Shown here: positions 45,433-54,240 of the stretch, in pieces | Layout of the letters: each line of letters begins with the position of its first letter | Numbering within the stretch: position 1 is the first letter of the stretch | NCBI GenBank assembly: GCA_042090785.1 | Contig: JBELIP010000002.1 | Coordinates: 186,001-250,000 of the forward strand | Direction: 5' to 3' | Origin: UBA7434 sp042090785 | GTDB taxonomy: Bacteria > Pseudomonadota > Gammaproteobacteria > Pseudomonadales > UBA7434 | Length of the DNA: 64,000 nt | Notes under the pieces: generated by a model | The model's database searches: none | Told to the model about the DNA's origin: nothing | The model's input: the letters and a program-made list of their open reading frames with translations, nothing else | Program-made: the position numbers and the translations under genes

Positions 45433-46260
45433 TTAAGAAGACTTATAAAAATTCTCGTAACAATAATTGGTTGCATCAAGAAAACCTTCGATGCTGCCAC
45501 AATCATAACGACGACCTTTGAATTTATAAGCCATAACACAACCTTTTTTTGCTTGTGTTAAAAGTGCGTCGGTAATTTGTACTTCGCTATTTTTACCCGG
45601 CGGCGTATTACGTAAAATTTCAAAAATATCGGGTGTTAAAATATAGCGACCAATAATGGCAAGGTTACTGGGCGCATCTTCTTTCTTAGGTTTTTCGACC
45701 ATATCCGTCACGCGATATAAGTCCTCACGAATCATGTCGCCAGCAATAACACCAAATTTTTCAATCTGGTCATCAGGCACTTCTTCTATGGCAACAATCG
45801 TGCAGCGAAATTGTTTATAGAGCTCCACCATTTGCGTCAATACACCATCATCTTCGCCAAAACATAAATCATCGGCTAGTACGACACCAAAAGGCTCATC
45901 ACCCACTAAGGTTTCACCAGTAAGAATGGCATTACCCAACCCTAGCATTGCGCGTTGACGCGTGGTTGAAAATGTCCCGCGGTTAATAACATCGCGAATT
46001 TCAGTCAGCAACTCTTCTTTGCCCGTGCCGGCAATTTCTTTTTCTAACTCGTAGTTAGCATCAAAGTAATCATTGATGGCGCGCTTGTTTCTGCCGGTGA
46101 CAAAACCCACCTCAAATAAACCAGCATCTAAGGCTTCTTCAACACCGTAATGCACTAATGGCTTGTTAACAATGGGTAGCATTTCTTTCGGCATAGCCTT
46201 AGTCGCGGGTAAAAAACGTGTGCCGTAACCTGCAACCGGAAATAGACATTTTTTAATCAT
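45433..46260 (-). CDS. galU: UTP-glucose-1-phosphate uridylyltransferase
   Basis: This 275-residue nucleotidyltransferase starts MIKKCLFPVAGYGTRFLPAT, with the uridine-binding glycine loop and KAMPKEMLPI. Other marks are VLADDLCFGEDDGVL and the VEKPKKEDAPSNLAIIGRYI segment. It makes UDP-glucose for exopolysaccharide or other glycans. The start is set at ATG 46260, which has GAGGG just upstream; an in-frame ATG at 46275 has no site. It lies between manC and the phosphomannomutase gene, all on the minus strand. Confidence 0.95.
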   Translation of the reverse strand: MIKKCLFPVAGYGTRFLPATKAMPKEMLPIVNKPLVHYGVEEALDAGLFEVGFVTGRNKRAINDYFDANYELEKEIAGTGKEELLTEIRDVINRGTFSTTRQRAMLGLGNAILTGETLVGDEPFGVVLADDLCFGEDDGVLTQMVELYKQFRCTIVAIEEVPDDQIEKFGVIAGDMIREDLYRVTDMVEKPKKEDAPSNLAIIGRYILTPDIFEILRNTPPGKNSEVQITDALLTQAKKGCVMAYKFKGRRYDCGSIEGFLDATNYCYENFYKSS

Positions 46261-46348
46261 GGAACCCTCAAACATTCAATCAATAAAAATTAGCCGCGCA
46301 TTATATCCGACTAACAAAAGGAGTGGCACTGAGCTTTGCTATTTATTA

Positions 46349-46376
46349 CGACCACTTATACTCGACCACTTATACT
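46349..46376. repeat. 14-bp tandem duplication
   Basis: Two identical 14-bp units (CGACCACTTATACT) at 46349 and 46363, in the gap between manC and galU. Looser echoes (CGACTTATC, GCTACTTATC) continue toward the manC stop. Confidence 0.7.
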
Positions 46377-46398
46377 TGTCACGAAGACGACTTATCGG

Positions 46399-47844
46399 CT
46401 ACTTATCACGGCCATAGTCATCATCAAAGCGAATAATATCATCTTCACCCAGATAGCTGCCCGATTGTACCTCTATTAATTTTAAAAGCATCTTCCCGGG
46501 GTTTGCTAATCGATGGCGATGACCCAGCGGGATATAGGTTGATTCATCTTCGTGCAAGCTAAATACTTTATCTTCACCTGCTGCCTTGTCTTCACAGGTC
46601 ACCTCGGCGGTCCCACTTACCACAATCCAATGCTCTGCACGGTGATGGTGCATTTGCAGTGATAACTTCTGCCCTGGGTTAACAATAATTTGCTTCACCT
46701 GAAAGCGCTCACTGGCACAAATCGATTCATACGAACCCCATGGGCGATAAACCACTTTAAGCATAGCACCTTCATCGCGGCTTTGCTGCTTAAGCGCCAC
46801 CACCAAAGACTTCACATCTTGCACTCGGCTCTTATCAGCCACTAAAACCGCATCGGCCGTTTCAACCACCACGGTATCGCTAAGGCCTAATGTTGTTACC
46901 AAACGAGAATCACTATAAACAAGGCTATTACTGCTATCCTGAATAAGCGCATCACCGATCACTACGTTACCGTCGGTATCTTTATTAGAGATATCCCAAA
47001 TAGCACTCCAGGAGCCAACATCATTCCAATGGGCATCCAAAGGTACCATCGCACCCTTAGTTGTTTTCTCCATCACGGCATAATCAAGAGAATCACTTGG
47101 GCAGGCAGTAAATGCTTGCTCTTCTATACGGGTAAAGTCTAAATCACGATAAGCTTGTTGATAGGCTTGCTGACAAGCACTATGAATAGCGGGTGCATGT
47201 TGCTCAAGCTCGACGAGAAATTGATCGGCGCGAAACAAAAACATGCCACTATTCCAGTTAAAGTTTTCATCGGCCAAATAACGCTCGGCATCGGCTTTAT
47301 TAGGTTTTTCGACAAAACGCTGAATCTTAAATGCGGTATCTTCGGTGCTTAAAGTAAGCGCCTCGCCCCGCTCTATATAGCCATAACCGGTTTCTGCCGA
47401 CTCAGTTACAATACCAAAAGTCACCAAATGGCCCGCATCGGCAGCCTTACGGGCTTTATCAACCCCCGCCTGAAACGCAGCCACATCACCAATACGATGA
47501 TCGGCAGGCAGCACTAATAAGACGGCATCTGGGTCGGTTTCTAACGCAGCAAGTGCTGCCAATGCCACCGCTGGAGCCGTATTGCGAGCCACTGGCTCTA
47601 GCAATATCCCAGCGGGAGCAATGTTAATGCCATGCAGTTGCTCGGCAACCAAAAAGCGGTGCTCTTGATTACAAACAGCCAATGGCGCAGCAATATCGTC
47701 CAAGCCTTGCAAACGCAAAAGCGTCATTTGGAGCATTGATTGACCACTTTGAGTCAAATCAAGAAACTGTTTTGGGTAGGCCTCACGCGATAACGGCCAC
47801 AGACGGCTTCCTGAGCCACCACAAAGAATCACTGGAAATAACAC
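46399..47844 (-). CDS. manC: Bifunctional mannose-1-phosphate guanylyltransferase / mannose-6-phosphate isomerase
   Basis: This 481-residue protein has an N-terminal nucleotidyltransferase domain (about residues 1-280, GGSGSRLWPLSREAYPKQF, FVEKPNKADAERYL) and a C-terminal cupin isomerase domain (about 355-470, RPWGSYESI, LSLQMHHHRAEHW). It turns fructose-6-phosphate into mannose-6-phosphate, and mannose-1-phosphate into GDP-mannose. It is the AlgA/CpsB-type bifunctional enzyme. It starts the minus-strand run manC-galU-phosphomannomutase, which with pgi covers the route from hexose phosphate to GDP-mannose and UDP-glucose. Confidence 0.94.
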   Translation of the reverse strand: MLFPVILCGGSGSRLWPLSREAYPKQFLDLTQSGQSMLQMTLLRLQGLDDIAAPLAVCNQEHRFLVAEQLHGINIAPAGILLEPVARNTAPAVALAALAALETDPDAVLLVLPADHRIGDVAAFQAGVDKARKAADAGHLVTFGIVTESAETGYGYIERGEALTLSTEDTAFKIQRFVEKPNKADAERYLADENFNWNSGMFLFRADQFLVELEQHAPAIHSACQQAYQQAYRDLDFTRIEEQAFTACPSDSLDYAVMEKTTKGAMVPLDAHWNDVGSWSAIWDISNKDTDGNVVIGDALIQDSSNSLVYSDSRLVTTLGLSDTVVVETADAVLVADKSRVQDVKSLVVALKQQSRDEGAMLKVVYRPWGSYESICASERFQVKQIIVNPGQKLSLQMHHHRAEHWIVVSGTAEVTCEDKAAGEDKVFSLHEDESTYIPLGHRHRLANPGKMLLKLIEVQSGSYLGEDDIIRFDDDYGRDK

Positions 47845-48143
47845 ACTTTCTCCTTAAGTTAACAACGCACCAACATATAAGTAATGCACTTACAAAACCA
47901 CATAAAACCTCAATAATCTAATTGAAGCTTGGCCAGAATATCTCAACTGGCCCAACCAACACGATATAAAGCACAGGAATACTGGACTTAACAACTCTAG
48001 ACGCTAGAATAGCCGACTTTCTCAACACTGATAGACAAATTATCTCATCATGACTTTTTTATGCGAGATGATTGTCGACTGACGATTCAACTAACATCCT
48101 CAGTCTGGCGAGCATTATAACCACTTTTAGGCACAACATTATT

Positions 48144-48656
48144 ATGAGTTTACCGAATAAATTTGATAAAAATCAGCTAATCGATTGCGGCCATGGCCGA
48201 TTGTTTGGCCCTTGCAACGCACAGCTCCCAGTAGAAAACATGTTAATGCTTGATCGCATCAACCATATTGCGGCGGATGATGGTGAACACGGCAAAGGAT
48301 CGATTATTGCTGAACTGGATATTAACCCCGATTTATGGTTTTTTAAGTGCCATTTTCCCGGCGACCCTGTTATGCCTGGCTGCCTTGGGCTAGATGCCAT
48401 GTGGCAATTGGTAGGCTTCTTTCTTGGCTGGAAAGGCAACCCTGGCAAAGGTCGCGCTCTAGGTGCTGGCGATATCAAATTTACCGGTCAAGTAACGCCC
48501 GACGCCAAACTCGTCAGCTATCACTTAGATTTAAAACGTGTCATTGAACGCAAACTCGTCATGGGCATTGCCGATGGTTACATGAAGGTTGATGGCGAAG
48601 TTATCTATACCGCCAAAGATCTGCGCGTTGGACTGTTTCAAAACGAAGAATCGTAG
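48144..48656 (+). CDS. fabA: 3-hydroxydecanoyl-ACP dehydratase/isomerase
   Basis: This 170-residue hot-dog enzyme has the catalytic pair His70 and Asp84 (FFKCHFPGDPVMPGCLGLD), which fall exactly at the E. coli numbering when the start is ATG 48144; an upstream in-frame ATG at 48072 would add 24 unsupported residues. It introduces the cis double bond in anaerobic unsaturated fatty acid synthesis. fabB follows, as in most gammaproteobacteria. The ~300-bp upstream gap holds a small dyad (TTGGCCAG at 47929, CTGGCCCAA at 47947), not recognised as a known FabR or DesT site. Confidence 0.96.
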   Translation: MSLPNKFDKNQLIDCGHGRLFGPCNAQLPVENMLMLDRINHIAADDGEHGKGSIIAELDINPDLWFFKCHFPGDPVMPGCLGLDAMWQLVGFFLGWKGNPGKGRALGAGDIKFTGQVTPDAKLVSYHLDLKRVIERKLVMGIADGYMKVDGEVIYTAKDLRVGLFQNEES

Positions 48657-48670
48657 CTAAGTGGCTAATC

Positions 48671-48689
48671 GATTCGCTGAATGCGAATC
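48671..48689. repeat. Short inverted repeat between fabA and fabB
   Basis: GATTCGC/GCGAATC with a 5-base loop, 14 bp past the fabA stop. No U-tract follows, so a terminator is doubtful; it may attenuate or stabilise the fabA message. Confidence 0.35.
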
Positions 48690-48797
48690 ATTATTCAGCA
48701 TGCAATGTATAAGTTGTAGTTAATGTTAAATGCATACTGCAAAACTCAATAAAGCTTTAAGACTAAAAAGCTAACCGTTTAATTAAGGTCAATATCC

Positions 48798-50018
48798 ATG
48801 AAAAGAGTTGTTGTTACAGGTTTAGGTATCACTTCATGCTTGGGCACTACCGCGGAAGCAGTCGTTAGCTCACTAAAAGAAACCCGCTCCGGTATTCTAA
48901 CAATACCAGAGTATATTGAAAAAGGTATGCGCAGCCATGTTGCTGGCCGAGTGGACATTGATCTAAGCGAACGTATTGATCGAAAATTATGGCGTTTTAT
49001 GGGCGATGCGGCAGGTTATGCCTTTGTTGCTATGGAAGACGCTATTGCCGATGCCGGACTAGAAAGCAGTGATGTATCCAATATTCGCACCGGCATCATC
49101 GCCGGTTCAGGTGGCGCAACATCATCGAGCCAAGTTGAAGCAGCCGATGTATTACGCGACCGCGGTTTACGTCGTGTGGGTCCATATCGCGTTACGCAAA
49201 CTATGGCCAGCACGGTTTCAGCTTGTCTAGCTACCGGCTTTAAAATCAAAGGCGTTAATTATTCTATAGCCTCAGCTTGCTCAACCAGTGCACACTGTAT
49301 TGGTAATGCCATGGAGCAAATTCAACTCGGCAAACAAGATATTGTTTTTGCTGGTGGTGGTGAAGAAGAGCACTGGACGCTCAGCTCATTATTCGATGCC
49401 ATGGGTGCACTATCATCAAAATACAATGACACACCAAGCAAAGCCTCACGCGCTTATGATGCTAATCGTGATGGCTTTGTTATTGCTGGCGGTGGCGGCA
49501 TGTTAGTCATTGAAGAGCTTGAACATGCCAAAGCGCGAGGTGCTAAAATTTACGCTGAATTAGTCGGCTATGGTGCCACCTCTGACGGCGCCGAAATGGT
49601 TTCACCTTCGGGCGAAGGCGCCGTGCGCTGTATGCAGCAAGCACTATCAACGGTAACTGGCGACATTGATTACATTAACGCTCACGGCACCAGCACTCCG
49701 GCTGGTGACGTTGTTGAACTTAACGGAATGAAAGCCGTGTTTGGTAACAAGCTACCGCCGGTTAGCTCAACTAAATCATTGTCGGGCCACTCACTGGGTG
49801 CTGCCGGCGTACAAGAAGCAATATACAGCCTGTTAATGATGCAGCATAACTTTATTGCAGGATCAGCCAATATCGACGAACTTGATCCTGATGCAGCTGA
49901 CGTCCCCATTGTCACAGAAACACAAGAAAACGTCGTACTTAACCGCGTAATGTCTAACAGCTTTGGCTTTGGCGGCACTAACGCTAGCTTGGTGTTTCAG
50001 CGCTATAGCGAAGAATAG
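48798..50018 (+). CDS. fabB: 3-oxoacyl-ACP synthase I
   Basis: This 406-residue condensing enzyme has the active cysteine in SIASACSTSAHCIG (about residue 163), the histidine in INAHGTSTPAGD and the second histidine in SLSGHSLGAAGVQEAI. These segments are typical of FabB rather than FabF (KASIII-independent, required for unsaturated fatty acid elongation). It acts after FabA. It is separated by 141 bp from fabA and ends before a strong hairpin terminator at 50074. Confidence 0.95.
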   Translation: MKRVVVTGLGITSCLGTTAEAVVSSLKETRSGILTIPEYIEKGMRSHVAGRVDIDLSERIDRKLWRFMGDAAGYAFVAMEDAIADAGLESSDVSNIRTGIIAGSGGATSSSQVEAADVLRDRGLRRVGPYRVTQTMASTVSACLATGFKIKGVNYSIASACSTSAHCIGNAMEQIQLGKQDIVFAGGGEEEHWTLSSLFDAMGALSSKYNDTPSKASRAYDANRDGFVIAGGGGMLVIEELEHAKARGAKIYAELVGYGATSDGAEMVSPSGEGAVRCMQQALSTVTGDIDYINAHGTSTPAGDVVELNGMKAVFGNKLPPVSSTKSLSGHSLGAAGVQEAIYSLLMMQHNFIAGSANIDELDPDAADVPIVTETQENVVLNRVMSNSFGFGGTNASLVFQRYSEE

Positions 50019-50073
50019 CAACGGGCATAAGTGGCGGATAAAATAAAAAATAAAACCCGCTGTTTGCAGTACC

Positions 50074-50112
50074 AAAAACTTGAAACAATTTGAAATTGTT
50101 TCAAGTTTTTTT
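50074..50112 (+). terminator. Terminator of fabAB
   Basis: A 17-bp perfect stem (AAAAACTTGAAACAATT with its complement) closes on a three-base TGA loop and runs into seven T residues. It is AT-rich but very long; it lies 55 bp past the fabB stop. The mirrored A-tract could also work on the minus strand. Confidence 0.8.
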
Positions 50113-50148
50113 ACATTTGACCCAAAGTTTTTTTTACATTTGACCTAA
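50103..50148. repeat. 22-23-bp tandem duplication starting in the terminator arm
   Basis: Two tandem copies (50103-50124 and 50125-50147) share AAG, a T-run of 7 or 8, and ACATTTGACC. The first copy begins inside the descending arm of the fabB terminator, so the T-tract has been duplicated together with downstream sequence. Confidence 0.75.
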
Positions 50149-50208
50149 CAATAGATACTGATCTAGCCGTTATACTGCAGCCATGTTTTTTTATAACGGA
50201 CTTTCCTT

Positions 50209-51582
50209 ATGATCATCGTACGACGTTTGGCACGGATACCTTCGCATTTACGACTTGGCGCTACAGTACTAGGACTAGCGCTAGGGCTCAGCTCTCTTCT
50301 GCTCGCATCACCCGCTTTCGCTCTCGACTACACCTTAGATTTGTTATTAGGCGGCGAAGCAACAGATAATATTAATCGTGTGCCTGACAGCCAAAAACGA
50401 GATGGTATGGAATCACATATTGGTTCTCGTATTGGTTTAACGCATCAAAGCGAAGCCATAAATTTCGAAGCCGATTATCGTTTAACTTATCGTGATTTTA
50501 AAAACGACCGACTAGAAACCAACGATGAATTAAACGGTAGCAGTGAGTTATTGTGGGAAGTTATTGATAATCGCCTAAACTGGCATGTTAATCATGATAT
50601 CTCTGAAGTACTTTCAAATGATCTCGTTCCTGACACCGTCGACAACAAAGAAACACGACAAATATTATCAACAGGGCCAAGCTATACCGCGCGCTTATCA
50701 GCGGTAGATAATATTATTTTATCGTTAGACTACACCCAGTTAACCCAAGGCAATGCTGCCAACGAAAGTCCTATAGACAGAAGTAATATCGACAGCGACC
50801 GAACGCAAGCCGACATCATATGGTCACATTCACTCTCTGGCACATCCGCTATAGAAATCGGTTATGCCAACGCAGAAACCCAATTCGAGAACAACAGCCC
50901 AGACTTTAAGTACCAACAATTATTTGCTGGCTATAATACCGAGTTAGCCAGTGGTCATTATGGTTTTCGCTTAGGGACTAACAGAGCAGAGCGGAGCGCT
51001 ACAAGTGAAGAACAAAATGGGGTCTTCACCTCCATAAACTATAACCGTCACTTCAGTGGCAATATTTTATCTATAGATATCGTTCGCCAACTTGCCGACT
51101 CTAGCATTGGCTTAGATAGAGATATCGACGGCTTTAACACAAATAATTTTGACGAAATTGCTGTAGTTGAGAGAACGCGTATTAACATTGATTACCAATT
51201 TCAAAATTTATGCCGAAGATGTATAGCACAGCTTACCTATACCTATGACGATAGCGATTTTGAAAACGACGAGCTTGTAATATCCACAGACACTACACAA
51301 GATAACGAAGATAATCGCATCAGCGCCACACTCACCTATAATATTAATTCAAGGTTAAGCACTCGCCTGCTCACATCTTACTTACAAACCGATTTCTCCG
51401 CATTTGGTCGAAAGGATAAAATCACAGAGATTAACGGCCAAATAGACTGGAAACTTTCGGCGAAACTAGCGCTTAACTTTTATGCCTCATACATTGATCG
51501 TGACACCGAAAACACACCACTAGGCAATATCGACTACACTGCATCAACCATAGGGCTATCAGCAACTTATACTATAAAATAA
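50209..51582 (+). CDS. Outer-membrane beta-barrel protein, possibly exopolysaccharide-associated
   Basis: This 457-residue protein has a signal peptide (about residues 1-38, ending SPAFA) and then alternating amphipathic strands throughout, as in beta-barrel porin 2 or the PEP-CTERM-system outer-membrane barrel family. The strand region LLGGEATDNINR near the mature N-terminus is typical for that group. A Cys-Arg-Arg-Cys pair (about residues 334-337) may form a disulfide. It ends in Lys rather than the usual aromatic residue. A link to the exopolysaccharide glycosyltransferase 8 kb away is inference. Confidence 0.7.
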   Translation: MIIVRRLARIPSHLRLGATVLGLALGLSSLLLASPAFALDYTLDLLLGGEATDNINRVPDSQKRDGMESHIGSRIGLTHQSEAINFEADYRLTYRDFKNDRLETNDELNGSSELLWEVIDNRLNWHVNHDISEVLSNDLVPDTVDNKETRQILSTGPSYTARLSAVDNIILSLDYTQLTQGNAANESPIDRSNIDSDRTQADIIWSHSLSGTSAIEIGYANAETQFENNSPDFKYQQLFAGYNTELASGHYGFRLGTNRAERSATSEEQNGVFTSINYNRHFSGNILSIDIVRQLADSSIGLDRDIDGFNTNNFDEIAVVERTRINIDYQFQNLCRRCIAQLTYTYDDSDFENDELVISTDTTQDNEDNRISATLTYNINSRLSTRLLTSYLQTDFSAFGRKDKITEINGQIDWKLSAKLALNFYASYIDRDTENTPLGNIDYTASTIGLSATYTIK

Positions 51583-51592
51583 GGCTTTTTTG

Positions 51593-52873
51593 CTAAGAAA
51601 AAAAAGACAAATCACCAAAAGCTGACAATGCAATCACTTGGCAAGCGCCACCCGCTTGCCATTGCTGACCGGGCTTAACCGGTATTAAAACATTGCACTG
51701 CGCAATAGAAGACAACACACCCGAACTTTGATTTTTATAAAGACCTACCGTTAACTCACCGGCATTATTTATTGCCGCGCAGCCGCGTAAAAAATCTAAA
51801 CGCTTGCCACGATTATGCCAAGCAAATGTCGGTTTGGCAGCAACAGCGCCCAATGTTGATTGAAATACATTAACCATAGATGCGTCAGCATAACCCATCG
51901 TTTTTAATAACCATGGCCGCATTAATAAATGAAAAGTCACAAACGAAGAAACAGGATTACCCGGCAAACCAAAAAATGGCGTACCTTGAATATCACCGAA
52001 TGCTACAGGCTTACCCGGCTTTATTGCCAGCTTCCAAAACAAAATAGAGCCTAACTTTTCAACTTGCTGGCGAACATAATCTTCTTCGCCAACCGACATA
52101 CCACCGGTAGTTACAATACAATCGGCTTGTTCACTGGCATTTATTAAATAGTCACGCGTTGCTTCTGCCGTATCTGGACAGCAACCTAAATCAATGGGGA
52201 TTGCGCCCAACTCTTTAATTCTGGCAGCAAGAAAGTAGCGATTAGAATTATAAATTTGCCCTGTTAACAAAGTATCACCAGGATCTTTTAACTCATCACC
52301 GGTAGAAAAAAAGGCCACCTTAACCGGCTCGTAGCAATCCAACTCGGCCACACCTACCGAAGCAAGCAAACCAATATCGCCCGACGTTAATCGCCTACCC
52401 TGCTCTACAACGACCGCCCCTTTTTTAATATCTTGGCCCGCCAAACGAATATGCTGGCCTGCTTGCGGTAATTCAGTAAAAGCCACCGCCGAGCTTTTAT
52501 CTAGCAACGCATTCTCACCCTCACTCGACAGCGCACCGACAAGACTATCCTCTTGTAAAATAATCGCATCAGCACCCTCTGGCACCATGGCGCCAGTAAA
52601 TATTCTTGCAATAGAATTTTCAGCCAGTGTTTGCGCGTTATCGCCTGCCGCAATGCGTTGCGACACCTTGTATTTTTCACGTAAAGAAATATCGGTACTG
52701 CAAACGGCATAACCGTCCATAGCACTGTTGTCATAACTGGGCACATCAATCGTTGCATGTTGTGTACACGCAGCAATACGCCCTAGCGCATTGGCAAGTG
52801 GCACAACTTCTCGGCGAGTCGTAACAGCCGCATGCGCCATAACCTGCTCAAAACCTTGCTCAAATGAAATCAT
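51593..52873 (-). CDS. moeA: Molybdopterin molybdenumtransferase
   Basis: This 426-residue protein has the MoeA layout: domain 1/2 with VPSYDNSAMDGYAV and GAMVPEGADAI, the catalytic MoaB-like domain with STGDELKDPG, YNSNRYFLAA and the VTTGGMSVGEEDYV segment, GLPGNPVSSFV, and a C-terminal beta domain. It inserts molybdate into adenylated molybdopterin. It lies 6 bp downstream of moaB on the same strand and is convergent with the beta-barrel gene, only 10 bp away. Confidence 0.95.
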   Translation of the reverse strand: MISFEQGFEQVMAHAAVTTRREVVPLANALGRIAACTQHATIDVPSYDNSAMDGYAVCSTDISLREKYKVSQRIAAGDNAQTLAENSIARIFTGAMVPEGADAIILQEDSLVGALSSEGENALLDKSSAVAFTELPQAGQHIRLAGQDIKKGAVVVEQGRRLTSGDIGLLASVGVAELDCYEPVKVAFFSTGDELKDPGDTLLTGQIYNSNRYFLAARIKELGAIPIDLGCCPDTAEATRDYLINASEQADCIVTTGGMSVGEEDYVRQQVEKLGSILFWKLAIKPGKPVAFGDIQGTPFFGLPGNPVSSFVTFHLLMRPWLLKTMGYADASMVNVFQSTLGAVAAKPTFAWHNRGKRLDFLRGCAAINNAGELTVGLYKNQSSGVLSSIAQCNVLIPVKPGQQWQAGGACQVIALSAFGDLSFFS

Positions 52874-52879
52874 TAATGA

Positions 52880-53401
52880 TTACTGCTCTCGAGTTTGCAA
52901 CACGCCATGAAAATTACATGGACGATGACGACTATCTAACTGCTCAGCCAATATTTCCGTCCATGCCAATTGACATGCACCGGTTGAGCCCGGCATAGCA
53001 AATAACACCGTATTATTGGCAAAGCCCGCTAAGGCTCGCGACTGAATGGTCGAGGTTCCAATATCGTTATACGAAAGCTGTCGAAACAACTCACCAAAAC
53101 CATCAATAGTTTTATCAAATAAAGGGCTTACAGCCTCGGGCGTTGAATCACGACCACTAAAGCCGGTGCCGCCGGTAATTAAAATAGCATTAACCGAAGC
53201 GTCCGCAATCCATTGCGAGATAATGGCGCGTATCGCATAAATATCGTCTTTAACTAGCCCACGCCCCACTAACGAATGCCCTGCATCGCTCGCTGCGCCA
53301 ACCAAATAATCACCCGAAGTGTCATTATCTGCGGTGCGCGTGTCTGAAACCGTTAAAACTGCCAATCCTAAAGGACTGAATGTTGCTATCGATTTTGCCA
53401 T
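52880..53401 (-). CDS. moaB: Molybdenum cofactor biosynthesis protein MoaB/MogA-type
   Basis: This 173-residue protein has the LTVSDTR opening, the ILITGGTGFSGRDSTPEAV motif and the FAMPGSTGACQLAW motif of the MoaB/MogA family. It adenylates molybdopterin before MoeA acts. The length (~170) and C-terminal DSRHRPCNFHGVL segment match MoaB. It forms a two-gene unit with moeA. No molybdoenzyme gene lies nearby. Confidence 0.93.
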   Translation of the reverse strand: MAKSIATFSPLGLAVLTVSDTRTADNDTSGDYLVGAASDAGHSLVGRGLVKDDIYAIRAIISQWIADASVNAILITGGTGFSGRDSTPEAVSPLFDKTIDGFGELFRQLSYNDIGTSTIQSRALAGFANNTVLFAMPGSTGACQLAWTEILAEQLDSRHRPCNFHGVLQTREQ

Positions 53402-53506
53402 GATAGATTCTTTTCACCTTAGTTAACTATATGTATTTGTTGAGTTTAATCGAAAAATCAGGATAAGGTCCCGCTAAAAGAAGCATTCTCTCTATTTACG
53501 GCGCTA

Positions 53507-53535
53507 TTGACAATCTCCTTACATATCTGAATAAT
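53507..53535 (+). promoter_or_regulatory. Sigma-70 promoter of rpsT
   Basis: TTGACA (53507-53512), a 17-bp spacer and AATAAT (53530-53535) lie 39 bp before the rpsT start codon. The predicted leader is about 30 bases and includes the GGAG ribosome binding site at 53564. Confidence 0.65.
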
Positions 53536-53573
53536 TCGCCGCCTCAATTTGCACGTATATTTCGGAGTTTATC

Positions 53574-53840
53574 TTGGCTAATTCGCCTCAAGCAAAAAAA
53601 CGCGCTCGACAAGCTGAAAAGCGTCGCACGCATAACGCAAGCATGCGTTCTATGGTTCGTACCTATCTTAAGAAGGTTAACGCTGCAATCACTAGTGGTG
53701 ATTCTGCTGCTGCTCAAACAGCTTACGATACAGCAATGCCTGTTATTGATCGCATGGCAGACAAAGGTATTATCCACAAAAACAAAGCTGCAAGACATAA
53801 GTCAAGACTGAACGCGCAAGTTAAAGCTCTCGCAAGCTAA
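53574..53840 (+). CDS. rpsT: Ribosomal protein S20
   Basis: This 88-residue, very basic helical protein opens MANSPQAKKRARQAEKRRTH, typical of S20, and ends KSRLNAQVKALAS. The start codon is TTG with GGAG 6 bases upstream. E. coli rpsT also starts with UUG, which is part of its autogenous translational control, so the rare start seems conserved for regulation. It is transcribed from its own promoter and ends at the hairpin at 53847. Confidence 0.97.
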   Translation: MANSPQAKKRARQAEKRRTHNASMRSMVRTYLKKVNAAITSGDSAAAQTAYDTAMPVIDRMADKGIIHKNKAARHKSRLNAQVKALAS

Positions 53841-53846
53841 TTCAAT

Positions 53847-53880
53847 TGCACGCCCAGCGCCAATGCTTGGCGTGCAGTTT
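53847..53880 (+). terminator. Terminator of rpsT
   Basis: An 8-bp perfect stem TGCACGCC/GGCGTGCA, extended inside by AGC/GCT, is followed by GTTTTCCC, 7 bp past the rpsT stop. Confidence 0.75.
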
Positions 53881-54085
53881 TCCCATTAGCGCCTCAGATT
53901 AGCTCTCTTTTTAACTAGCCATTTACAACGGCCAGCTCTCTCTATTTGCCCCAATTTTGACCAAAAACTAGCTTGCCGGCCAGCCACGTCCGCGCCTCAC
54001 CCACCTCTAGTCTTTACAAAGCGCTCGCATCGGCAATTTCACCAATATAAACCCGCATTGAAGCGTCTTTTAAGCCTAAACAACC

Positions 54086-54114
54086 TTGTTATAAGCCAGT
54101 GAATGCTTTATTAT
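54086..54114 (+). promoter_or_regulatory. Candidate promoter of rplU-rpmA
   Basis: TTGTTA (54086-54091), a 17-bp spacer and TATTAT (54109-54114) lie 126 bp before rplU. The leader would be long enough for ribosomal-protein feedback control, but no specific fold was recognised. Confidence 0.45.
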
Positions 54115-54240
54115 TCGCGCCCTTTTTACCAGTGGGCAATTTATTAAGTTTTTAGCTTAGCCCTTAACCGTTGCCAAACCAACGCATAAAAAAATACCGT
54201 TACTCAATAAAAGTCGGTTGGCCACAATACGGAGAAAACC

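Larger units (their letters stand above)
53841..54240. other. Intergenic region rpsT-rplU
   Basis: This 400-bp gap holds the rpsT terminator (53847-53880) and the candidate rplU promoter (54086-54114). No gene is visible; ispB, which often lies here divergently, is at 38784. Confidence 0.6.

Noticed and set aside
47929..47955. TTGGCCAG...CTGGCCCAA dyad upstream of fabA as a FabR/DesT operator
   Set aside because: The sequence does not match the known FabR or DesT sites and lies nearly 190 bp from the start codon.
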